DNA from: Marsupella aquatica
Taxonomy: Eukaryota > Marchantiophyta
Reading direction: 5' to 3'
NCBI GenBank assembly: GCA_973895155.1
Contig: OZ316898.1
Coordinates: 14,136,001 to 14,200,000 of the forward strand
DNA length: 64,000 nt
Shown: positions 33,133-42,150 of the stretch, in pieces
Layout: the number at the start of each line of letters is the position of its first letter
Numbering within the stretch: position 1 is the stretch's first letter
Notes under the pieces: model-generated
Seen by the model: only the letters and a program-made list of their open reading frames with translations
Database searches by the model: none
Told to the model about the DNA's origin: nothing
Translations under genes and position numbers: made by a program

Positions 33133-33603
33133 CGATAGAAGTCCGATTGTCGATATCCGATACTATTAAAATGGCATGTTGCGATGCTAGTAGTATCGGA
33201 TATATGGTTTTTCAAATTTTATTTTACAAAGGCGTCCGATGTGGAGAGAATCAGAAAAAGGAGGTAAAATATACTAGTGTGAGAGGCTCAGGTCAACACG
33301 GGGACCCCGGGGATGCCGCCCCGATCTGTCACCCCTGGGACTCCCATGGCCACCGGACAGGTTTTACCGTTGGAGTTGCGGTCCGGTGAAGAGGCGGCCT
33401 TATGGAAGGACACCATTGGTGAGGGGTACATTAAGGCGTGGCAGGGCTTGGCCAATTTGAGAAAGCAGGGGAACATGAGCACAAGGAGTACCCCGGTAAA
33501 GAAGAAGAGGAGTGAAGTGGCACTCACTCCAGTGGAGAGTGATGAGGAGACCAACTCACGGGGCTCAAGCCATGGCACCGTGAGTGAGGATGAGGAGGAC
33601 TAG

Positions 33604-34748
33604 GGTGGTCGTACGGACGTGGTTGTATGGCCCCTGGACTTTCCAACCTTTTTTGAGGGGTCACTCACGGGCTTGTTGGAAAGAGCTCGCGGAGCTGATT
33701 CCAACAAGGGGCGGCGCTCCTCAAACGGAGCCAGGATGAGCAGGTTATGGCCCGGCGAAGTTGTGGTTACGGGATACGGAAACGGCCATAACTTGGTCGT
33801 CCGATGTCGGTTTCGAGAGCGGTTGAGTGATTCGCGATCAGGAGGGGGAGAGCTATCCAGGGGTGAACTCAGAAGTGCAAGTGGAAGGGAACCTAGTTTC
33901 GGCCATTGTGGGGTCCCTTGTTTTTTTTCGCGGTTCACGGAGCGATGTTGGGGCACCGTCGGTCCCATAGTTAGTTTAGGGTTTTAGAATCATGTGTGTG
34001 CCGCATGCTTTTAGTTTAGGGGTTTCTTAGTGAAGGGTTTAGCGGCGCCGCTAGGGTAAGCCGCCATCATTGTGGCCCCGTGAGGGGTGCTTTGGTGTGT
34101 TTTTTGGTATTTAGGGGGAGAGCCCCGGAGTAGTGTGGGGGGGAACTCAGCGTAGTGCTTGGATGCTTTGGAGTAGCTTTTGTGAGTAGCGCACCGATTA
34201 GGAGAAGTTCAAGCCAGAGTAGTGAGGTGGAGAACGTAGCACTTGTCCTCGGGAGGCAGGAGTTGGGCAGACGGCAGGAGGCCGGGTTGTCCTTGCATGT
34301 GTTACGGGAAACACCAAGAGATATGGATTTGGCTCGAGGTTCCAATATTTTGTGTGTCACTTGTTGTTGCTTGTGTTGTTTGTTTTCCTCCCCTAGTGCG
34401 TGTGGTCGGTGTCGTTGTGGAAACATTTGCCCTTGTCACTAGTGTTCAAATCTTATTGTAAACGTTTGAATACTTGCCCAAGAGAGGAGGGGGGTGGTGA
34501 CAGCACTCACCTGGTGGGCATGAGTTGTAGATGGTAGGACCAGTCCCTTGGACTTGATCAAAAACGGAGAGACCAGTAGGTAGACTTGATCAAAAAGTAC
34601 ACTTTCGGGAGCGGAATCAAACATACTCATCCTTAGGTGTGCAAATCCTCCAAATAGCATCCCTCCACGACCCCGTAATACGATACCAACGGTTTAAGCG
34701 AAGAAAAGTACGGTTTGCAAGTATTAATCGTTGGATAGGCAAGTGACA
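33604..34748. other. 3' part of the unassigned element, non-coding
   Basis: GC-rich at first (33600-34160), containing the palindrome GCGGCGCCGC near 34043 and purine tracts AGGAGGGGGAGAGC (33840) and TTTAGGGGGAGAGC (34112) that could be polypurine tracts. No copy of the element's left end is found here, which is why an LTR structure is not called. Open frames present on both strands overlap each other and look like chance. Confidence 0.45.
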
Positions 34749-35182
34749 GGGGAATAAACACCCTAAAATTTAAATCAATAAAGTTTTTTTTAGGAATTTT
34801 TTCACCCCTAACCCCATATTTGATAATAAAAAACCCTATGATTATTATAATTCTCAAAATTGGATTAAAATAACCCTAATGTTCTTAAACAAAAATTTAA
34901 AAGTATTTCACTAAACCCAATAAAAAACCCTATACTTATTCGCGCGTGGTGGGTCGAAAGAAAAGAAGTGAGGACCCCGGGCTTTGAGGATGGGAAGGGG
35001 TTGTTTGCTTTGGAAGTACTGATGTGTGTCCAATATGTGTCCGATGTTATTTGAATGGGATATGGTATGGGACTTTAGTTTTTTACAATGTCTAGGTTGC
35101 ATGGAATTAATGGATTCAGATATGGAGCATACTTTAAGCAATAGATATGTATACTGCATGAAATTGTGGACAATGAGAAAAA

Positions 35183-35601
35183 TCATAGAATGCCGATAAA
35201 AAGATAATGCCGATAAAAATATACATGAAGATGGTGGGGTCTACAATTTATACTAACTTGTGGGGACTGTATGTCTCTATCTTCCACTACAATTACGTTG
35301 GGTCTCTCTTGGACTATGGACCGTGATCTGGGAATATACGTCATGACAATGGACCACTCGGGGTCATTGGGATAGGGTACAGGTAAAAGCATTGCTCAAG
35401 GTGATGTGGGAAGGCAAAGGGATTTGAGGACCTCCAATTGGAACTGATGACATTATTTGCGTATGTCTTCAAACAAGTAAAATTGCATGCATCATCTTCA
35501 CAAGTACGATTGTGGCCTACAAGATTCATCTTGAACCATTTGCACTTGAATACCACTTCCTCCAAAGTAGTATGTGCATGGTACTTCACTGTTAGGATCA
35601 A
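35183..35601 (-). pseudogene. CACTA-associated DUF4216-like remnant
   Basis: Two minus-strand frames (35341-35601 and 35183-35392) share the character of the DUF4216 segment found at the C-terminal side of plant En/Spm TNPD proteins: EEVVFKCKWFKM, then a NPFAFPHHLEQCFYLYPIP stretch (compare the usual PFILASQAQQVFYV pattern), then a WSIVMTYIPR-like end. They are in different frames and lack the transposase core. The match is by eye and to a pattern, not a database. Confidence 0.4.
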
Positions 35602-35733
35602 AACGGGGGGCGTTTTTGGATGGCAAAGGTTACCAAAATACTGACCAAGGTTGATGAAGTGCCTGACAACATTGGTATCCTAAAACAATGGATTTTGAGG
35701 AGCTATCGGCAATTGAAGGAAAATTAATATTAT

Positions 35734-35754
35734 CCTAAACCCTAAACCCTAAAC
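35734..35754. repeat. Interstitial telomere-type repeat
   Basis: Three tandem CCTAAAC units (plant telomere repeat, C-strand). Too short to be a former chromosome end. Confidence 0.7.
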
Positions 35755-35828
35755 AAAGCTCTACATGGAGAGATATGTCTTCCAAAACTGCAATTTATGC
35801 CTATAATTTTTCTTTGAATGCAAACAAC

Positions 35829-36124
35829 CTTGGGAGTCTCACTATATTTTGGACTCCCCATCACCTGCGACATTTTTAGGCCTCAGACCCCCTAAAATGT
35901 AAGAAAAAATTGTTTTTTTCAACCCCTATAAAATTGAAATATTCTTGAAATATTCCAAAATTTTGGTTAGAAAGGTCCTATTGTTCTTATAAGTCTCAAA
36001 ATTGGATTTAAAAGACCTTGTTGTTTTTATGAGAAAATTCTTAAGTCTTCCTTTTGAACTAATAAAATGGCCCTATCCTTTGTCGCACGTGATGTGCCAT
36101 TTTTGTGGAAGTGAAACCCCTGAG
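35829..36124 (-). mobile_element. hAT-type MITE, family A, copy A3
   Basis: A 296-bp element in reverse orientation: CTTGGGAGTCTCACTATA to GGAAGTGAAACCCCTGAG, with a perfect 8-bp duplication CAAACAAC (35821-35828 and 36125-36132). Interior landmarks agree with A2 and A6. Confidence 0.9.
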
Positions 36125-36132
36125 CAAACAAC

Positions 36133-37489
36133 ACCTTGTGGCCAAGAGAAACACAAAGAATTATTCAGGCATCCGTGCTAAATGTCTAACTCGAGGAAAT
36201 CATGTAATAGATTGGTGGCTTAATTTTTTGTTATCGTAACAAATGTGATTTTTGGTATCTACATAGTATTTTATCATAAACAAATGGTTTTTATGTACAT
36301 ATTTTTGAATGGTGAAGTAACAAATATATTTCAGAGTCAAACGTGTATCAATAATTTTCTAGTGAAAATAAATTTGCATATCTCTCAAATGTCTCAAACA
36401 CTCCTCGCAAATCGAAGATCCTTTTTCTTTGCTTGCATGAACTCCAAATACAAATTATGACAGGCCCTGAGTTTATCAGTATTTGTCATTGTCTTCCTGT
36501 ACTCTTGGTCTTTGTTGTGATGCCAGCCCAGTTTTTGAAACTCTGGTGCTGAGAGGCCAGCTTAAATCCATGCTTCACTTCTCGAAATATCTTTTCCCCA
36601 TATGTTTATTGTTCAAACAACTCATTTTTTGCCCATGCACCATGATTTCTGCCAATCACTCTATACTTCCCCCAATACTTCCTTGATTGGTGGGAAATCA
36701 CTTGGGTCCATATGAAGAAAGAGATTTGATATTCTCCACATGTAAATGATCCACCAGACAGATTAGGGTAGATTCATCAGATCCTTTGTCAAGAATGTCA
36801 CACTTAAAATTATAACAATAGTTTGCAGTACTCTACAACTTGCCATCAACTCCACAAGATCCAAGCAATGGGCATTGATCTTGTACTTTAATTTCAAGTG
36901 TGGTATACACAAAAAACATCTTAGGATGAGGTTCCAAAGAATGAGGAAAACAAAAGGATTATAAACAATGGTGGGGAGGTTTCATCCGGTACCGGTATCA
37001 AAACTTTCATAGCATAACATGAGTGTCCTAACTGCCTTAAAGTCATCCGCAAAAGAGGTCAGTGATGCATGATAATCACAAGAGAGTTCATGAGGATGTT
37101 GCAATTGAAACTTAAATCCAAAATATCATCAACCACTTTCTTTGGACTATTGAACAATTAAAAATTACTTACAATGTCTTGTTGAAGAATTTCAACTTTT
37201 GAAGCTCTCTTGATGCGGCTGTTGTGTTTCTCCCTTCTTGGACCTCACTCAAATGTTGGGTTTCCACTGCCCCAATTGTGTCATCATCAAAGGTCAAACG
37301 ATGTAGTTAGGGGAACCGGGGAATTGTGGCCGTCGCTACCCAAACTGCAAATTGAAGACAATATTGATTATGTTTTTGGATTTGAACTGCGGACGCAACA
37401 CAAATTTTAGAGTGAAGACAATATGGATCATGTCTTAAATTGGATTTGAATTTTTACTATATTGCGGAATAGTCATAGGGCTTACTTTT
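36133..37489. other. Intergenic, probable transposon debris
   Basis: The minus strand between about 36480 and 37100 translates to interrupted protein-like text in shifting frames (for example KMFFVYTTLEIKVQDQCP) with many stops. This suggests an old coding element. I cannot assign it. Confidence 0.35.
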
Positions 37490-37497
37490 GTTGAAGT

Positions 37498-37788
37498 CTC
37501 AGGGTTTCATATGGCACATCATGTGCGACGAATGATAGGGTGATTTTATTGGTTTGAAGGGAAGACTTAAGAATTTTTGCGGAAAAACATTCAATAGAGT
37601 CTTTTAAATTCAATTTTGAGACTTATAAGAACATTAGGGTCTTTCTAACCAAATTTTTGGAATATTCTAAGAATATTCCAACTTTATAGAGGTTGAAAAA
37701 TTAAAAAACATTTCTTACATTTTAGGGGGTCCGAGGCCTAAAAACGTCGCAGGGGATGGGGAGGCATCCATATAGTGAGACCCCCAAG
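37498..37788 (+). mobile_element. hAT-type MITE, family A, copy A4
   Basis: A 291-bp copy ending ATAGTGAGACCCCCAAG. The left end is eroded (CTCAGGGTTTCA). Flanks GTTGAAGT (37490-37497) and ATTGAAAT agree at 6 of 8 positions. Confidence 0.75.
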
Positions 37789-37821
37789 ATTGAAATATGA
37801 CGTCATCCTTCATGACAATAC

Positions 37822-38458
37822 CTTGGGGGTTTCACTTCCACAAAAATGGCATATCACGTGGGACAAAGTATAGGGTCATTTTATTGGAGGTTCGATGGGA
37901 AGACTTGAGAATTTTATGTGAAAAACAATAGGGTTTTTTAAATCCAATTTTGAGACTTATAAGAACAATTACTGTCCTTATAACCAAAATTTTGGAATAT
38001 TCCAAGAATATTCAAACTTTATAGGGGTTGAAAAATATTTTTTTCCTTACATTTTAGGGGGTCCGAGGCCTAAAAACCTCGGGGGGGTCACTTCCATGGA
38101 AGTGACACATCACGTGCGACAAAGTATTGGCCCATTTAGATGGGTGTGGCAGAAGACTTCTAAAGTTTGGTGGAAGAACACATAGGGCATGTTTTATTGA
38201 CTGGTACGTTGACTTTAAAGAACACATAGGCTTATTTAATTGTAAAAAAAAATCTTTAAAGTTTTTAGGGGTTTTTTAGTAAAAAATGACAAAATTTAAA
38301 GAAAGAAAGGGTTTTGCAAAAAAGAATTTTTCACTTATAAGTTAGGGGGGTCAAACTCTAAAACGTCACATGCGATGTATGGCCCTCCATATAGTGACCC
38401 CCCGAGCCTAAAAACGTCGCAAGTGATGGGGAGGCATCCATATAGTGAGACCCCCAAG
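37822..38458 (+). mobile_element. hAT-type MITE, family A, copy A5, interrupted by element D
   Basis: Left end CTTGGGGGTTTCACTTCC at 37822, right end GTGAGACCCCCAAG at 38458. The internal sequence breaks at GCCTAAAAAC and resumes 329 bp later at the same words. Flanks GACAATAC and GATGATAC match at 6 of 8 positions. Without the insertion it is about 299 bp. Confidence 0.8.
38078..38406 (+). mobile_element. MITE, family D, nested in A5
   Basis: A 329-bp element with symmetric ends CTCGGGGGGGTCACT and AGTGACCCCCCGAG. The host duplication is CCTAAAAAC (38069-38077 and 38407-38415), 9 bp if the ends are symmetric, or 8 bp with a one-base asymmetry. The interior is a distant relative of family A (CACATCACGTGCGACAAAG near the left, CATATAGTGA near the right). 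Confidence 0.8.
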
Positions 38459-38479
38459 GATGATACAATCATGACTCAT

Positions 38480-38775
38480 ACCATGCACACGTAGTTGACA
38501 CAATCCATACGTGGTTCACCCAAGGATTCACCTCTTCTCCAAGGCTATGTCCACACGAACACTCCAACTTTACTTCAGAGTAGTCGAGCACACAAGCTCT
38601 CTCTCTTCCTTAAGTTGCTCCGTTATAATGAGTAAGCACCACTTACCATCGGCTTACACTAGCCCTGGCTGGTATATATATGCAAGGTCACACATGACTA
38701 ACCTAACCTCATCTAAGTCCTTAACTGAGGTTAACCTAATTGTCGTAACCTTTGAGTCACAAGACTAAGAGCAAT
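38480..38775. repeat. Remnant of a Copia LTR
   Basis: Shares the word order of the Copia-1 and Copia-2 LTRs: ATACGTGGTTCACC, CTCCAAGGCTATGTCCACACGAAC, then a CTCTCTC-rich block and GTTAACCTAA phrases. The ends are not clear and no internal region is attached. Confidence 0.5.
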
Positions 38776-41765
38776 CCTTAACAACTTTCATAATGGGATG
38801 ATCGCTTCCTTCTCGAGTGGCTCCCTGAAGCACCTCCACTTACCGCTGCACCGAACAATGGTTGGCCCTCTTCCTCACCCAATCCTTGGCAAGTCTCTTT
38901 GTGCTGACCACCGGTTCCACTTTTACTTCCAAATTTTGTTCCACCGGCCCGTACGTCCACCAATTGATCTCCCTCACGATCTTTGCCAACCTGATCCTGT
39001 TGTGTAAAGCTCCCACATACTTACCTTTGTGGTACCCTGCTTGACTTTCAATTTTAGTGTCTTCTTGAAATCCAGTCCAAAAATCTTCTTATACTCCGCC
39101 TAAACTTGTGGCAGCAGCACTTTGTCACAATTCGCAACATATTTCTCAAACCAGTTGGGGGGTCAATTATAAATTGCAAGAGAAAATATTTATCAACTCC
39201 TTGAAAACTGCATCCTCTAGGTGTGCTTCCATCGCCTTCAAGAAAAAATAATCCACATCAAGAATATTAATAGAAGTGAACGGCTTGGTCCTCGCCATAC
39301 AATCAAGAGGTTTAAAGCCTGGTTTGCTTCTTTATCTTTCCCTCTTCCCTTCACGTACTCACAAATTGCAAATGCTACAACCGGACCAAATAAAAGGGTA
39401 ACCTTCTCAGACTTCTTGAATCAAACCCACAAAAGGAGTTTCTCAATTTCCTTAAAGTTAGGAAACATCCCGATAGCGTCTCGCACATGCTAGTTCTTCT
39501 TCAGGAATTTTTGCTTATCACAAATCTCCGTTCTGCTAGATTGAAGAGCAGAGGCTGCTCATCAAACTCTCATCATCTTGAGAACCACTCCTCTGACTGG
39601 GGGCCATTGTCATGGATTGGAGGGGTAGGTGCAATCAAGTAATTAATATACTTAATGATATAGTATCATTTGTCTCTTTGGAGTAGGCCTTCTGAACTGG
39701 AAGTCCTTAGTAAGAGATGTGAAATAACTTCAGGCGTCTGCTAATATTTTGCACGCAACTACATTTTTCCTTTTATGTCGTTTGTCATGTTGTATCAAGT
39801 CTATTTTTATGTCATCTGTGTGGGTCAGACTATACAGCGCAAATATGTACGTCATCCCTCAAGTATCACACAAGCCTGTACATGACATATTTCTAGCTTA
39901 TAGAGTGCTTTGGACCTGTAATTGTGTTGGAAGCAAGGACATGCCAGAGATGACTTGATGGGGTTTCCATCTATGTTATATCATTCTAGGTGACATAGAT
40001 TGAACTGTTATATTGTGACAGAACCAGTAAATTACCATGTTATGAATGATGTTAATTTATCTATGAGGCAACAAAATAATCTCATAACATCATTTGCCAC
40101 AACTCTAAAGAGGTTACTTCTTACGTCATCTGTGATGTTACTTTACCTTGTCTGAGGCATTATTGTAATCATCTGAGACACTACTTTACTTTGTCTGAGA
40201 CATTAATTTGCGGTCCCAAGCTATGTTAAAACTCTGCAAACTCTTGAGTTTAAGTTCCCAGATTCATCTTTGTTGCAATGTCATAGGCACCATTATTTCC
40301 ATGGTTCCACACGAAGTACATTAGGCCACTCTAGAGGACTTACATTATTTAGTCTTATAATGTTAGCCACAACGCAAGTTACAATGCACAGTTCAACTTT
40401 AAATCCACTCTGTCTAAAATAACAAACAATGAGAATATAATGTGTGGAACACCGTTAAAGTATCACAATTGTGACAACATAAATTGTCTCACTCAACATA
40501 CACATGAAAGTGGAAAGACATCTCACACAACATAGCTTTGTTATATGTAGATCTGAATGACATCAAGTGACCCAACCACATTTGCATCTGTAATAATGAC
40601 AGCTATAATTGTGTCTGGCGGTTTGACAAGGCCCTCATTAAGAGATGTGAAATTACTTCAGGTGTCTATTAATGTTGTGCAGAACTAGTGTCTGTATATA
40701 CTACTATTATTAAGCGACCCCTTCTGGTAGCTGCAGTAGAATAGATTAAGTGGTAGCACTTGTAGAGGATATGTATTTTAATTTTGAAAGTTAGTTTAGG
40801 CACTATTCTGTAAGGCAAACGGTGTCCAACCAAAGCAAAAGTGAAACCCTTTCAATGATTCCGTTTACATTTCTCCAACTTCCCCTCATCTCAGTCGCCA
40901 AAATCATTGACGTATCCTCATGAAGGACACCATCCTAGCCAAACTAACGATTTGTCTCTGAGCGTTTCCACAGTAATATTGTCCATTCGCCTTAGAAACA
41001 ATATCTTAGAAATAGCAGGCTAAAACAACCCCGGGTACACTGGCATACAACTGCAACTTTTCATTAAAGTGTATCTGGCAGCACGAAGGGTAGTAACCAT
41101 CAGCTTACTCGAATAGGTTACCAAACAGCCCAGCTGTACCTGTGTTGCAGACTTTTAGAACAGAAACCATATTCAAAGGGAATACATGGATAAAATAAAT
41201 TCTATACTCTCCTAATCCAGGATTTGAAGCATACAAACAAGGCTTCCACGGTGCAGAAAGCAATTAAGCTTTAGAAAGCTGGATGGGACTACCATTAATT
41301 TTCGGGTATTGATGTCAGTCCTTGATCCCACTAGTGTGAGAAAAACTGTCGCCTCCTTATCAGCAGGCACGCACTTTGCTTATACATTCTCACATTGAGT
41401 TCTAATCAACAAGAGGAACGAATACAGCTTGAATTTCTCACCTGCCTTAGGCTTGCTGTTATCGATAACAAGAGACCAACTGCTGACTGTCTGTGAGATG
41501 ATAGTGCATGAACCGCCCTCAATATTATGCCAGGCTAGACTATCTAACCGTAAAGTTGGGCTTACTGATTGGCACAACCTGCAGACTTCCAGAGACACAT
41601 CCGTAGACCTTGCCTCAAACCGAATTAAATATCATCCACGTGAATGCCATATCACTGGTTACTGAAGTTTTCCATTATTCTACTGTGAGAAAGAGATCAA
41701 ATGTGAATTCCTCACCTACATCACCATTTTCGCCCTCTTAGCTCAAGCCCAGAATAGTTTTCATT
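38776..41765. other. Intergenic with decayed coding-like segments
   Basis: The minus strand near 38780-39190 gives interrupted protein-like text (FEKYVANCDKVLLPQV, KIFGLDFKKTLKLKVKQGTT) with in-frame stops, probably a transposon relic. 39960-40280 holds several ATGTTA/GAGGCA words in a loose repeat. Near 41440-41600 the minus strand has an open stretch ending at CCTAAGGCAG followed by GTGAGA, a good 5' splice site, which could be an exon of an unrecognised gene downstream of FIP37. Nothing else is supportable. Confidence 0.35.
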
Positions 41766-42106
41766 GCTCATGATTGCTTGAAACCAAAGACCTGCAGTTG
41801 CAACAGAGATATCCATGGTGTTCATTCCATGTTAACGTTACGTACTTTCCCCACAAAAGCTCAGTCACAGACAAGTTGTCATCCAGTGGCATAATCTCCA
41901 CTGCAGGACCGTGACTGTATCTGCGAAAGCAGGGATTCTTCTCTTCAGCGTCGTCTTCTTCTCCAGGTCAAAATTCTGAATCGTGAATGTGCGCGGCATG
42001 GAGGTCTCGCCTGTCTAGCCGAAGATGTCTTGAAGTTCGGAGAAGGCATGGAACATATCACCATTGTAGAAGGAAGCTTTCATGCCAATGAGGAAGATTT
42101 CGCTCC
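41766..42106 (-). pseudogene. Coding-like segment just downstream of FIP37, broken
   Basis: The minus strand from about 42106 reads EIFLIGMKASFYNGDMFHAF up to a TAG near 42012, then continues in the same frame (MPRTFTIQNFDLEKKT). A second frame from about 41970 is open for some 65 codons (GPAVEIMPLDDNLSVTELLW near 41905). The pieces need one stop and one frameshift to be explained. They may be a gene relic or exons whose borders I cannot resolve. Family unknown. Confidence 0.25.
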
Positions 42107-42150
42107 CACAATTCTATCAACCAGCCCACCTTAAATCTCCATGGCAAAGA

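Larger units (their letters stand above)
31597..33279 (+). mobile_element. Non-autonomous CACTA (En/Spm) transposon
   Basis: A 1683-bp element with CACTAGTACATATT at the left and AAAATATACTAGTG at the right, inverted repeats of each other over about 14 bp. It is flanked by a 3-bp duplication TGA (31594-31596 and 33280-33282), the CACTA hallmark. TCCGAT motifs are dense in both ends. Two inverted subterminal arrays of ~24-bp units flank a ~770-bp core with no transposase. It therefore depends on an autonomous partner. Orientation is arbitrary. Confidence 0.93.
29923..33603 (+). pseudogene. 664-codon ORF of the unassigned element, interrupted by four stops and a CACTA insertion
   Basis: From ATG 29923 a single reading frame can be followed to a TAG at 33601-33603 if bases 31597-33282 are skipped. 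It is broken by TGA at 30025, TGA at 30220, TAA at 31285 and TGA at 31594. No frameshift is needed. The middle part (30247-31287, 346 codons) is globular then helical; it has AWWYYG-like text (HVYGWWYYGLKKLLDADP). Residues from about codon 380 are Lys/Glu-rich coiled coil (KAKEEAIHEKVKLLQAAHVE). The tail is acidic (SDEETNSRGSSHG, SEDEED). No RT, protease, integrase, DDE or zinc-knuckle motif is visible. The layout (globular domain, coiled coil, basic then acidic tail) could be a gag-like or DNA-binding accessory protein; I cannot decide. Confidence 0.65.
28467..34748 (+). mobile_element. 6.28-kb mobile element of unassigned class inside MITE B3
   Basis: Bounded by a perfect 5-bp duplication GGGGA (28462-28466 and 34749-34753) within an otherwise continuous B element. 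It begins TGTGACGGGGTCCCCGTCAC, itself a near-perfect palindrome, and ends GGCAAGTGACA. The TG...CA ends and 5-bp duplication are those of an LTR retrotransposon, but I can find no direct terminal repeats and no reverse transcriptase or integrase. Inside are a GC-rich leader with hairpins (28828-29650), a 664-codon broken ORF (29923-33603) and a nested CACTA element (31597-33279). Without the CACTA it is about 4.6 kb. Options are a gag-only (TR-GAG-like) retroelement with one LTR lost, or an undescribed element. Confidence 0.75.
28413..34981 (-). mobile_element. hAT-type MITE, family B, copy B3, split by a 6.28-kb insertion
   Basis: The left piece (28413-28466) matches one end of B1 in reverse (CTCAATCCAAGGGGTGTC, then AAGTTTTGGGGGA). 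The right piece (34749-34981) continues exactly where it stops (GGGGAATAAACACCCTAAAA) and runs to the other B end, AAGTGAGGACCCCGGG. A perfect 8-bp duplication CTTTGAGG flanks the whole (28405-28412 and 34982-34989). This shows that everything from 28467 to 34748 is a later insertion. Confidence 0.9.

Noticed and set aside
32000-33200. CRISPR-like regular repeats
   Set aside because: The units are contiguous 24-bp tandem repeats without unique spacers, in a plant transposon.
33600-34460. Paired open frames on both strands after the 664-codon ORF
   Set aside because: They are complementary to each other, have no recognisable domain and lie in the GC-rich 3' part of the mobile element.
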